Shown here: in pieces, positions 23,001 through 33,577 of the stretch
Layout: the number at the start of each line of letters is the position of its first letter
Position numbering within the stretch: the stretch's first letter is position 1
NCBI GenBank assembly: GCA_019915135.1
Contig: JAHLMK010000017.1
Location: 744,001 to 808,000, forward strand
Length of the DNA stretch: 64,000 nt
Direction: 5' to 3'
Source of the DNA: Strobilurus pachycystidiatus
Lineage: Eukaryota > Basidiomycota > Agaricomycetes > Agaricales > Physalacriaceae
Program-made: the position numbers and the translations under genes
The notes under the pieces: generated by a model
What the model saw: only the letters and a program-made list of their open reading frames with translations
The model's database searches: none
Told to the model about the DNA's origin: nothing

Positions 23001-25224
23001 TTAGATTGGAAGATGCCTTGAAAGGAGCCACTAAGGTAAGACTGTTTACATGAGCTGTTGTGCCACTAGACTCACTAGGCTGCTGCAGCATGCACATTTC
23101 CTTGAACTTGGTGTCATCCGGACGTTCGAGTTCGTTTCGGCCCTCCGACGTATGAGTGTTGTCGTGAAGCGGCTGAAGAGCTCGAGCATGGAGATCTATG
23201 TCAAGGGTGCACCTGAGGTCATGGGTGATATATGTGCTAAAGATTCGTGTGAGTGTCGACCCACTCGATGAGATTTCTTTCTGACCCAAAGTTTTTCCAG
23301 TTCCTCAGGACTACCATGACCTGCTTTCTTACTATACTAAACACGGTTATCGAGTCATAGCTATAGCTGGCAAGACTATCGAGGGTCTTTCTTGGTTGAA
23401 AGCACAACGGATGAAGCGGTATGTGCCTTGAGTTTCACCCCCAACCTCAGTTCTCACGCAATGACAGAGAACAAGCGGAGAGCGGCCTACGGTTCTTGGG
23501 CCTTATCATCTTCGAAAACAAGATCAAGCCCGGCACGGCTCCCGCCATCTATGCTCTACGTCAAGCGCACCTTGCTGTTCGTATGATCACCGGCGACAAC
23601 CCTCTCACCGCTGCCAGTGTTGCTAGGGAATGTGGTCTCATCAATCAAGCAGCTCATGTCTTTTCGCCAATTTTCATTCGCGGTACGCTTCCGAACATCT
23701 GCTATTTGTGCTTTCGACAACTAAACGGATGAGCAGGTAACTCGACTGTCAGGGAATCAAAACTGGAATGGCCATGCATGGACGATCCATTATGGAAGTT
23801 GGACTCGTATAGTCTGAAGCCATTGACGCCCCCGCCGCATCATACGGTCGAGTCTGACGATCTGGATTATCAAGACTACGCGCTGGTCATAACTGGCGAT
23901 GTGTTCAGGTGGATGATCAATCATGCAGCGCTAGAGACGCTCCAGCGTGTAAGGCACTCGTTGCCCATGATACTTCGGCGAGCTGACATCGTTGCTCTCA
24001 CAGATGCTTGTCAAGACGCAGATATTCGCTCGCATGTCGCCTGACGAGAAGAACGAAGTCGTCGAACGTTTGCAGTCGCTCGGATATACGGTGCTGATGT
24101 GCGGTGACGGAGCCAACGATTGTGCCGCTCTGAAGGCGGCAGACGTGGGCATATCGTTATCCGAGGCTGAGGCTAGTGTTGCCGCCCCTTTCACTGCCAG
24201 TACACCAGACATCGGATGCGTCATTGAAGTCATCAAAGAAGGCAGAGCGGCACTTGTGACGAGCTTCAGTTGCTTCAAGTATATGTGGGTGTCTCTCCGT
24301 TTTGCACACGCAAGCGGCTCATGCATAAGGCTTCAGGGCGCTGTACTCAATGATTCAATTCACCTCTGTAACCTTGCTATATTCGTTTGCTTCGTCGCTT
24401 GGGGACTTCCAGGTGATTACCCTCCTGTTTCTCTTCGTAATCCCGATGCTGAGCAATTGGGTAGTTCCTTTACATCGATTTGTTCATCATTATACCAGTC
24501 GCTGTCACCAGTGAGTCTCAAACTGATCTATAGTTGTCGTTGGTGATCAAACAATCCACCGATGACAGTGGGGCGCACGCTTCCATATCCGCGCATACAC
24601 GCGAAACGTCCGACGGCGAGTCTCGTTTCGAAAAAGGTCTTGTCCAGCATCATCGGGCAGATTGTCATAACGTCACTCGCGCAATTGTGGGTATACCTCT
24701 GGGTGAGGAAACAAGATTGGTATTCGCCACCTCCGGAATCAGGGCCTGAGGATGGGGACAACCACTTGGAGTCGACAAACTACGAAAACTCGACACTGTT
24801 CTTGGTGTCGTGTTTCCAATACATCCTAGTCGCTGCGGTGTTCAGCATTGGCCCGCCCTATAGACAGCCGATGACTACCAACGGTACGTTGATTCTTCCG
24901 AGTGACGTTCGCTCGCTGATGTTGGATATCCACTCGGTAGGTTTGCTGATGCTCGCCCTGGGCTTGCTCTCGGCGTTCAACCTGCTTGTATTGCTCGCGC
25001 CGCCTCAGGCGATGACAGCCATCTTGTCATTAATGCCAATACCGCCGGAGGGAAGATTGTTCCTTGCTCTCGTGATTGTCTTGAACGTCGCTATCTCACT
25101 GTTGTTCGAGAAATATGGTGCGCAGGTGGTTGCGCGTGTGGTTGGGAAAGTATTAGAGTGGCGGCGTGGACGACATAGAGAAAGGGATGGAAAGATGTAT
25201 AAAGCGGTAGAAGGTGGTATGTAG
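20020..25224 (+). CDS. YPK9: P5B-type transport ATPase (Ypk9/ATP13A2-like)
   Basis: The start ATG is at 20020 ([11 protein letters not shown]); the same frame is open upstream but has no ATG. The first roughly 300 residues are Ser/Arg/Asp-rich and probably disordered ([27 protein letters not shown]). Across about a dozen introns the P-type ATPase blocks appear in order: actuator loop [13 protein letters not shown] (near 22030), membrane motif [13 protein letters not shown] (near 22520), phosphorylation site [14 protein letters not shown] (near 22660), KGAPE nucleotide site (near 23205), [10 protein letters not shown] (near 23585) and hinge [17 protein letters not shown] (near 24100). PPALP, rather than PPELP, marks the P5B branch, which in yeast and animals sits in vacuole/lysosome membranes and exports polyamines. 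Further membrane helices follow in the C-terminal exons. The stop is TAG at 25222-25224. Confidence 0.93.
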
Positions 25225-26520
25225 TGATGGTATCTCTCAGTTATTTTTTGGTTTGGTTTTCGCCACGACTATGCTACCATTTATAGAGGCCAATCGGCTT
25301 TTCCGCTACGAGTATGCGGCCATGCCTTTAGGGCATTCGAGACGAGAAAAGGGTACTCATATGATACTATCAGTAGTGTAGGATTTCTGCTTCCTGGGCT
25401 CAACTAGTCTTCACAGAGGCAAAACTGTTCTTGCCGCGTCATAAACGGTAAGTGACAGGCATTACACTGTACGCCACAACCTCTTTCCTAGTCGACAAGT
25501 GGCGGTTCACTTGATATGCTTATGCGCGTGATCCACAATTCAACAACCTGAAACAGCAACTTTCCTAACAAATGGTACTAATAATCTTAGCTCGCCACGC
25601 CACGCCCCACCACATACGCGTAAAGTCCTGAGGCGAACAATGGGTCGAATAGCGTCCATTGCGTACAACCTTGTGGCAATACAATAATATGGAAAAGTAA
25701 CCTCCCTCTGCGCAAATATCCTCGGACATCTTGCCTTTGATGCACGTCCATCTCTGTCACATACAGTGTATCAAATAGCACTAGATCTATCTGCCAACAC
25801 CATGCATACATGGCCGTCCAGGTTGATTGACTGGGATCATCAATCTCGAACTAGACGTATATGGCCCGCCCTCCCGCCCCTCGCTCTGTCCTTAGCCCAC
25901 CAGGGCGCGGTTGCTACAAATAAATTCCGCAGTCACTTCTGATCTGATCGTCAGGTACCAATCAGCCACTTCGAATATTGGAAATCAAGTCGACCACTGT
26001 AAAGACTGTAACACTGTGAACTTTGAAGACTCTGAAGTGGAGGTCTCTCTCCCTGCCTTGAACGCTGGGGATCAACGATAATGCAGTGTTGTTCAAGGAG
26101 GGTGTGGGGTGCACTGCTTTCGCCCTTGAGGTTGTTTCTCGGAAATATTGACGCTACGATGAGCCGCGTCACGACAAGACGCGATTCTTCGTGTATACTA
26201 TCCAGCACAGTCGCTGGATAATATGCGTGAAGACAATTGCAGCGACTGCCCACGCGTCGACTCGCCTTCATAGACCAAAGTCCAGAGCTGAAGCAATGAT
26301 GGTCGCAAAGGGAGCGGAGTTTGAAACGGCCAGAAAGGGCGTAACACGGGTTGCTTGTCTCCACGAAATCCTGTTTCTCCAGTACTGCCTTTCCTCGCCC
26401 AGCGGGCCCTTCCAGTCTTTTTTTCTTCTTCTTCTTCGCCTCTCTGGTCACCGTCGAGAAACCGCAGGACCGGGCTCTACGTTTTAGTCTCCAGCTCAGC
26501 CCTCCTTCAACGCTCTCGCC
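25225..26520. other. Intergenic region upstream of the mucin-like gene
   Basis: This is about 1.3 kb without a supported gene; the open frames on both strands lack recognisable features. The last 110 bases are very pyrimidine-rich (see the next entry). Confidence 0.5.
26405..26450 (+). promoter_or_regulatory. CT-rich tract before the mucin-like gene
   Basis: A run of T and C (TTTTTTTCTTCTTCTTCTTC) lies about 100 bp upstream of the ATG at 26521. Such CT blocks are common just upstream of transcription starts of highly expressed fungal genes; no TATA box is clear. Confidence 0.5.
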
Positions 26521-27674
26521 ATGTTCTCATTCGCACCCGTTATCATTCTGCTCTTCTCGCTCCTTTCCGCGGCCATCAATGCCTCGCCGGTACATCTCAA
26601 GCGCCAGCAAGTCACTGGTGACCCACAGACGGTGTCCACCACCCAGACCGTCAATACGTGCGTGCGTGCGTTCATGGTGCAGATTCACGCTGACAGGCAG
26701 CAGCGATACTGGTACCATGACCGAGATCTGCAAGATAACTCTGACCCCCATCCTCGACTCGGACGGCAACCCTGCCGTTCTCAAGGTCTCCGACTGCACA
26801 TTCACGATAGATCCCACCAACAACGGCTCCAGTGGCGGAGACTCTTCTTCCTCCTCCGCAGTCTCCTCCGATGCGGCTTCCTCGGCCACCTCGTCGGCGT
26901 CGGCCTCTTCTGACGCTGCTTCTTCGGAAGCAGCGTCTACTACCGCTACTAGCTCCGTTGCAGACGCTACCAGCTCTGCAGCCGCGCAGAGCGGGGGTGC
27001 CATTTCTGTCAATGTATGGTGCTCTACCCTCACTTGGGATCCCACTCATTCCACTCCAGGGATTCTCAACCGTCAGTGCCTCCGCCACATCTGGTGCAGC
27101 ATCTGCGACATCAGTAGCATCGTCTGCCGCGGCCTCCGCCTCAGCTGGTGGCGCCGTCATCGTCAATGTATGTCAATCTGGCATCTCAAGATCTTCTCTC
27201 ATTCCAACTAACCATCTTACAGGGATTCACTACTGTTAGTGGTAGCGCCGCCGCCGCAAGCACCTCTGCTGCCTCTGCATCGGCACCCGCTTCTGGAAAT
27301 GGCGCGGTCGTCGCCAATGTGGGTCTGATCTACCGCGATTCACTTGCCTGTCTCACTCTTTTTTGAAGGGATTTACCACAGTAGACGCCTCCGGCACCGC
27401 TACTGCCTCAGCCGCTGCGGAGGCTCAGACGCAAGCAGCATCTGGGACGGCAGCTGCAGCAGAGTCTTCAGAATCGACCTCTGCTGCTTTCACGCTTCCG
27501 GGCAAGCAACTGTCTGTACTGCCAATTGGTCTCGGAGTGTTCGCGGGTATCTCAGTCATCGCGCTTATCGTTGTTGGATTGGTCACCTATGAGAGGACGA
27601 AATACCGCAAGGCGTTCAGGCAACGCAAGCTTGCGGAATCAGGCGCCGCAATGGGATACGGAGGCATGGCGTGA
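26521..27674 (+). CDS. Mucin-like single-span membrane protein with repeated exons
   Basis: The start ATG is at 26521. The signal peptide is FSFAPVIILLFSLLSAAINA, followed by a possible KR processing site (HLKRQQ). The joined frame reads QTVNTSDTGTMTEICKITLT, then a cysteine pair region (EICKI, SDCTFTIDP) and a long Ser/Ala-rich, mucin-like part. Three introns each interrupt the motif GG-A-x-x-V-N|GF-T-V (near 27013, 27166 and 27318); each new exon begins with GFSTV or GFTTV. A single membrane span follows (LPIGLGVFAGISVIALIVVG) and then a basic tail (YERTKYRKAFRQRKL). This layout resembles fungal cell-wall-stress sensors of the Mid2/Wsc kind, but no WSC domain is seen. The stop is TGA at 27672-27674; a splice at GTGAGT there could extend the tail to about 27906. 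Confidence 0.75.
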
Positions 27675-28439
27675 GTATTCTACTGGCCTCCTCGTTTCGA
27701 AGCTCTCTCAACTCCCCGCAGCCAACGTTCTTAGAGGATGCTTTCTGTGTTGCTTCATCCTGTCTTATACTACTACTTACTACATTGTCGCACTAACTGT
27801 GTTGGTCTTCGTCGAGCGCCCGACGTTTCTTCTGTTTGTATTGAGCCTCATCCATTGGGTGCGTATTTGGACTGTTGGCTTTGTAAATACTGTAGATAAG
27901 TTATAACCAATTGATCGGGCCCATCTGGGGCCCATACACGACGGTTCTTCAAAACTTACCAACTTTGACGATGCTACAATACATATGGCGAGAGGGCAAG
28001 CACAAACAAGGTAGTGCTTACGAGTGGAGTTCACGCATGAACTCCTCACATACTCTACATAGACCAAGGGGTACGATAGACTCAAGCTGGAAGTGAGAGC
28101 CAGAGGCAGAAAAGAGGTGAGCGTTGCGAACCTCCTGCCGTGGCTCGGAGCTGCAAGCTTGTATGTCTATCGTACTATGATAACTCAGCGCTCAGCTTCT
28201 TGTCTTCAAAGACTTCTGGCTGCTCAATTTGAACCGTGAAGGAAGCTCACATGCACCAAGTGTCCAGAATGTTATACAGCTGCAAGTTTGTTCGTGTCAC
28301 AAAACTCGGGCGGATCCCTCTCAGGTGGGTGGACCCTGTGAACACCCCCCTCCCCCCCATAAGGCAACTACCTTACTCTGCCATTCCTCCACATCACAGA
28401 ACTTTCTCTAACGTCTTGGTAAACTTCCTATACTATTAT
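27675..28439. other. Intergenic region, no supported gene
   Basis: It contains the 3' side of the mucin-like gene, including a possible alternative last exon to 27906, and otherwise short frames with no recognisable product. Confidence 0.5.
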
Positions 28440-28486
28440 GTCCCCTTCGGGGTGACATACGAAAAAATTGGAACGATACAGAGAAG
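28440..28486 (+). pseudogene. U6 snRNA 5' fragment
   Basis: The stretch reads as the 5' end of a fungal U6 spliceosomal RNA: a small TCCCCTTCGGGG hairpin, then GACATACGAAAAAATTGG, then AACGATACAGAGAAG with the invariant ACAGAGA box. After AGAAG the match stops; the expected ATTAGCATGGCCCC part is missing. It is a truncated copy and not a working gene. A weak TATACTATTATG lies just upstream. Confidence 0.8.
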
Positions 28487-28764
28487 GGAAACATAACCGA
28501 TCGTTCGAATGATGCGTTTTCCCACCGGGCGCTTTGCCGATCCGCCATCTCGCGGACCCTGGTTCGATTTTGCCGAAATGCATTTTATTTCCGACTGCTA
28601 CTTCCATAATGTGCATTCACTGTCTTGCCGCCAGATTCCTTCGATTACCGCCAAGTCTGCCCGCCATTCTCCCGTCGTTAATTACACTCGCACCCGCTCG
28701 CCTGCCGCCAGATCTGTTCTGCATTCGTTCACCGAGCACTCGCAACTCGCCCGACATGACAAGC

Positions 28765-29950
28765 CGCCTTTCCCATTGCGGTCCCGCCGTTGTCCATATC
28801 CGCCATCGCGCCGACCAAGAGCTAGCCGAGTGCTCTGCCTCACATGTCGCCATTCGTGACAGCCGCCAATCCCCATCAGCCTGCACCATCACTCCAGCCT
28901 CTCGCTACTCACTTGAACACCGTGGCCAGCACTACGGAAGTCATTGACACTAACGCTGCATTGTCCAGGTATGTGGCCATTCCCTCCTCTCAGCCGGTCA
29001 TTGACCAATCGCCATCAGCCCACGCAATATCCGGCTGGCTAATCCCCATCTTCCAAGTCTGCCGTTGCTCGCCACGCGACGGTCTGCCCGCCAGATCATT
29101 GTCGCCATCGCGCTCTTGCTGTCATCCAAGTCTGCGAGTCACTTGAACACACACGGATAAGAGAACAAGGGATCGGCGAGGTAAGTACTCTACTGTGCCG
29201 TCTTATCAACCGGCTCTTGACCATTTCTCGCAGCCCAGTCTTTCGAAGGATCCTCGGCCCTCCTGCCTCGCATCTCGCTATTCATGACAGCCGCCAATCC
29301 CCATCAGCCTGCACCACCACACCAGCCTCTCGCTACTCACTTGTACCCCATGGCAAGCACTAAGGAAATTTGTTACCGGTCCAAGCTTTTGTCTAGAGCC
29401 GCCATTTCCCTTTGAGCTCCCGCCGTCATCCATATCCGGCATCGCGCTGACCAAAATCTGGCTGAGCACACTCGCATATCGCCATTCATGACAGCGACCA
29501 TATCCCATTAGTTTGCATCACCAGCAACAGCCTCTCCCTTGCCGCTACTCGCTAGTATCCAGGGCCAGGATATTCATTGCTGGTCCCGGCTGTAATCCAA
29601 CCCTCCTCTCGCATTGCCCTGCCGCGGAGTCACTTGAGTATAGATGTATTGACCAGGTATGTAATATTTCAGATACCAATCGGTTGTCGACCACCTTACT
29701 GAAGTTCCGGCCACAGCTTGCACATCTGCCGTCGCTCGCTGCTGCCGCACGCGACCGGTCTCCGCCTTCGCGCTCCTGCCGTCATCCGACATTAACTAGA
29801 CTGTACCTTCGCTCTGTTCCCGAGTAGCACACACGGATAAAGGGAACAGGTGGATTGGTGAGGTATGTACTACTATGCCATCTCAACAACCAGTTCTTGA
29901 CCATTCCCAGCAGCGCACTCCTTTGAAGGTCTCAAAGGTGCTGGATGTCC
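28765..29950 (+). repeat. Diverged direct repeats, about 630-bp unit
   Basis: Several blocks recur in the same order. CATATCCGCCATCGCGCCGA near 28797 matches CATATCCGGCATCGCGCTGA near 29431. The block GACAGCCGCCAATCCCCATC near 28858 recurs at 29286 and, weaker, at 29490. A block near 29050-29160 (ending CACACGGATAAG) recurs near 29713-29845. A GGTAAGTACT/GGTATGTACT block near 29180 recurs near 29860. Copies differ by many substitutions and small indels. No protein is recognised in them. Confidence 0.7.
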
Positions 29951-30191
29951 TCGATGCCCGACCATATCCAGCAGTATCGTACATAGTCTCTGCTGATGAC
30001 GCAATCAGCCCTACACATTTGGCCAAAGTTGTAGGCCGCATTGCGTCACTGGCATCCTTCAACCTCCTCTTCACCTTCCCTTGTAGGGTTAGGGTTTCAA
30101 TATCTTTCCGTGGCAATTCCTCAATTCGGTGACCCAGCGAACCTTCCTCGCTTTCGATTTCCTTAGCGACTCCCCTGGAGGCGCAACATTC

Positions 30192-30279
30192 TTTGCCGAG
30201 GGACGAGGCATCCAGGCGCCAGATTTTTTGCCGAGGGACGAGGCATACCGGCCACATCTTTTTGCCGAGGGACGAGGCA
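30192..30279 (+). repeat. Three tandem copies of a 34-35 bp unit
   Basis: TTTGCCGAGGGACGAGGCA occurs at 30192-30210, 30227-30245 and 30261-30279. A related GCGAGGAACGAGCG follows twice (near 30288 and 30338). The sequence is non-coding in any sensible frame. Confidence 0.85.
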
Positions 30280-30481
30280 ACCCGCAAGCGAGGAACGAGC
30301 GCAGCTATGTAGCGCAAGCCTAAAAAATAGCAACGCGCGAGGAACGAGCGGCGTGAGTTTTTTTTTTTTAAGTCCGTTAAAATTTCTGACAACTTTGCCT
30401 ATAAGAAATTCACGTGAGATGGCGGGGGTGGGCTGAGGGCGAGGGCGGGAGTGGACGAGGGGGTGCTGGAGGACGAGGGCG

Positions 30482-30556
30482 GCGCGCGGGGGTCGCGAAG
30501 ACAGATCGGCGCGCAGGGGTCGCGAAGACAGATCGGCGGGCGGTGGTCGCGAGATG
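30482..30556 (+). repeat. GC-rich tandem repeat, 27-28 bp unit, about 2.5 copies
   Basis: GGGGTCGCGAAGACAGATCG is repeated with a 27-28 bp period, and a third partial copy ends GGTCGCGAG. It follows a G-rich GGGCGAGGGCGGG stretch starting near 30424. Confidence 0.8.
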
Positions 30557-30902
30557 GAAGATCCGGGGCTCAGGGATAAATGTGGGCGCGCCCGTCTCTC
30601 CCTTCAACTCTTCTTGGCAGTCTTCCGTCTGATATGTCTCATTCCACGGGCAGTGGGCCATATGCCTTCCGTTGTAGAGACATCTTGTCTAGCAAGTATA
30701 TTTCTTTTGACGATTGCCATCCCTATCTTGTTCCCTCTCGCTGTCAAGATCACAGCAGTAGTACTGTATTAGCAAACCCAATAAATGTACATGAATATAT
30801 GCTTCCAGATCCTGGTAACTTAGCGTGAGATCTTCTCATCAAGAGCGGCGGCATTAGTCCTGGCTGAACACCGCCACCGATCACACCTTGTCCTCTCCCT
30901 CC
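30557..30902. other. Spacer upstream of the first paralogue
   Basis: No supported gene. It is probably the promoter of the gene starting at 30903. Confidence 0.4.
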
Positions 30903-32233
30903 ATGGAGGACGGCGTCAAGGACGCTGAGCGCCGCCTCATTGCGCTACGTGCCCACGTCAACGAACTTCCTGCCTTGGATCCCATGTCGCCTCGGTCCAA
31001 GCGTCGCATACAGCAGCTTTGGGGACGCGTCGAGTCCATCGCCGACGACCTATCGAACATTGTCAAGAAGCACAAGACGTCCTTTGACGCGCCGCCGCCG
31101 CCGCCGTCGCAGCCACCACCGGAAGATGACGCTGAAGACTCTGCTTTGGTGCGTGTGTTCAGCCTCTCGACGCGTTTCTCAGCTGACAGTGACCAGGAAC
31201 CACACGAAAAACGCTATTACAACACCATTCAATCTGCCTGGAACACTGGTCTTCTCTCTGCCCTCGACTTTCGCTCCACTCTGCTGCAGTTTCCGTACAC
31301 TGGATCCTCCATCCTCGACATTGAAGACCAAGCTTTCCGTCGGCTTATCATGGGACACGGCTCTTCTCAGACGCAGTGGGATGCTCATCTCCGCCCTCTA
31401 TCTGACTCGTGCACTACCTGGGACTCGCTCTGCACGCGCCTTGGCGATATCCAGAAGGAAGCAAGCACTCTCAAGCGGATCGTCGCTACCGACTCGGTAT
31501 ATGCGCTCCTTCCCAGCTTCTCTCGTTTTCCTCTCACACTCTGTTCAGCTCATCAACACGCACAAAGAGAGCAATGCCGTCGAACACTTTGTCTATTATG
31601 TGATACGATCTATAGGCGTCCTCCTCTTTGCAATCGACTGGAAGAAGCACAGCTGCGGCGATGGATCAAAGCTCTGGAAGGGTCAAGTAATCAAGGCCAG
31701 TTTCGAGCAAGAACACGCGTTTCTCCAGCAGGAGCTTGCCAAGAAGGGTCTCAATGCGCACGAGATGGAGGTCGAAACGGCAAAGTTGTTGAGCGCGTAC
31801 GGAAAGACTCACCACCGCACCGTAAGCGGTCGTCTCCGTTTCCTGAAACTTTATCAACGTGTGAGTCACCTCTTTGTGTGTTGACGGTTTTCTCACATCT
31901 CTCTAGTTTGGGGCCGCCGTCCTTCTGGACCCTTTTTGGGATCCCTGTCTTGCTTTTCGTTCTGGCATCAGACGGTCCGCTATGTTTGACGATTTGGTTA
32001 GCACCGTCTGTGACGCGGCATCGTGCGTTCGCGCCAAGCACCCCGATCCTCATCTGGGTGACCTCGCTGTCGTTACGAATTATCACCCCTGTGGGGATTC
32101 ACTCTGTCGGATTCTGAAGGCGTTTGGTTTGGACACTGTCTCGATGTTTGCTCAGGACTTTCTCAACGATAATAGAGCTGATGATATCCCTCATGATTAC
32201 GACTACAGTTTTGGTCTTATTGGTACTACATAG
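30903..32233 (+). CDS. Unknown basidiomycete protein, paralogue A
   Basis: The start ATG is at 30903 (MEDGVKDAERRLIALRAHV). The N-terminal part is a charged coiled coil followed by a PPPPPSQPPP linker. After an intron (GTGCGT near 31149) the second exon includes AFRRLIMGHGSSQTQWDAHL. A third intron starts GTATATGC near 31497. Later exons include FVYYVIRSIGVLLFAIDWKK and FLKLYQR|FGAAVLLDPFWDP. The C-terminus is CRILKAFGLDTVSMFAQDFL, ending at TAG 32231-32233. It aligns along its length with the gene at 38519-39820 and shares intron positions with it. I do not recognise a known domain. Exons are inferred from frame and from the paralogue. Confidence 0.65.
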
Positions 32234-33577
32234 CATATAATCGAATAGAAACTTATGACTGGAAGGAATGAGTTGGTGATAAGAGGACCAGATACACTGC
32301 CATCCATGTCAGAGTGATCGTGGGGTGATCGTGAAGCTGACTACAAATCTTGTCTACAACTTGTAGACGAAAAATACATGGCTACAGAAATATCCAGGGC
32401 ATATTGCTCGCCGCGGAGTGTTTTGCGCCACACAAGCTGATGAGTGCCCTCTGGTCACATCTCGGCATAATCAAGCAGCGCTGAGGAGGGGGGTGCACAC
32501 TGCATGCACGCGCCGACGCTGTGTGGGTACCAGGGTACAGCTTAGAGTTCCTCGCGCGGGTATCAAAGGGAATGGGTCTGGACCTTCGACCCTGGTAGCT
32601 TGGTGACGTGGCTGGGGCTGCACTCGTTTGTTGACTGCCACAACTGTTGACCACCAGCTACACACGTGAACGACGCGTCTTGTTCAACAGGAATCGATAT
32701 AAATAGGTGTGTGTCGGGCTTTTCTTGTCCCCAGACCGTAGTGCGGCCACTGATAGCAGATGCTGGCAGGGCAAGGCCTACTCACCCGCTCGGTCTCAAG
32801 GGAACGCCGCCAAGCTAGTACCAGAGCAGTTTGCTGCCGCCTCCGCGCACTCAGATCCTTGTCCCTGTTCCCGCCTCGTCTACAGCCGTGCAAGTTCGGT
32901 GGCTGTTTGCTCACGCTCTCAAGTTCTCATCAGCCTTGCAGCGCTCCACAGCAAGATCTGTCTACCTCAACATCGACACCAAGACTTCCAATCTCGACGC
33001 CGTTGCCTTCTTGGAGCTCCGTCCACCGCCGCCATCACCCGCTGTCTGCTCTTCATGGCTGATTAATGACGCGACTGATACGTGCCCGGTGCCAGCGCCC
33101 TACTTCCAGCCTTTGCTGCCCTTCTACAGCGCAACTCCTTATACCCACTCATCCCGTCTCATGCCCCCACTGTAACGACCCGAGAGTGTGCGCCGAGGCT
33201 GGGAGATCACCGTGTTCTGCGGCGCGTCGCGTCAACCCTAAGTAGTCGCGTCTGCGTTCACCGCACACCATCACTCACCCAGACCATCAGGCCGTATAGG
33301 TTTGTGCTGAAACACGTATACACCTCTAAAACTCAACACTTCCCAGTTTTCCGACTATTACACGGCGCTGATTGTACAAGGGCGAGACGAGTCCTGTCAT
33401 ATACATGTCTCGTCACCAACTAAAGATACTTAACAGTCTTGACGTGACTGCGGTCTAGGGCGCTCAATCACCTCAAGAGCTCACGTCTTTTTATGTAACT
33501 TTGGCCACTTGGCATGCGTCGGAGTCGAATCGAATCGGATTGCAATCTTACCTACACTCCACTCCCAGAGCTGAAGG
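32234..33577. other. Spacer upstream of the recombinase gene
   Basis: This is about 1.3 kb. It contains a 17-bp near-perfect hairpin (GTCTACAACTTGTAGAC near 32353) and a TATAAATA element at 32698-32705. A frame of about 100 codons starting at ATG 32760 lies downstream of that TATA, but it has low-complexity Ser/Pro composition and is not supported as a gene. Confidence 0.45.
32698..32705 (+). promoter_or_regulatory. TATA box-like element
   Basis: GATATAAATAGG is a near-consensus TATA box. It lies about 880 bp upstream of the recombinase ATG and 60 bp upstream of a doubtful ATG, so what it drives, if anything, is unknown. Confidence 0.35.

Noticed and set aside
26527..27045. 172-codon open frame on the minus strand
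   Set aside because: It lies opposite the Ser/Ala repeat exons of the mucin-like gene; its Glu/Ala-rich composition is the mirror of those codons.
28500..28600. tRNA-like B box (GGTTCGATTTT near 28561)
   Set aside because: There is no matching A box or cloverleaf around it.
32760..33062. 100-codon ORF downstream of a TATA-like box
   Set aside because: Low-complexity Ser/Pro/Arg composition, no family, and competing frames of similar length overlap it.
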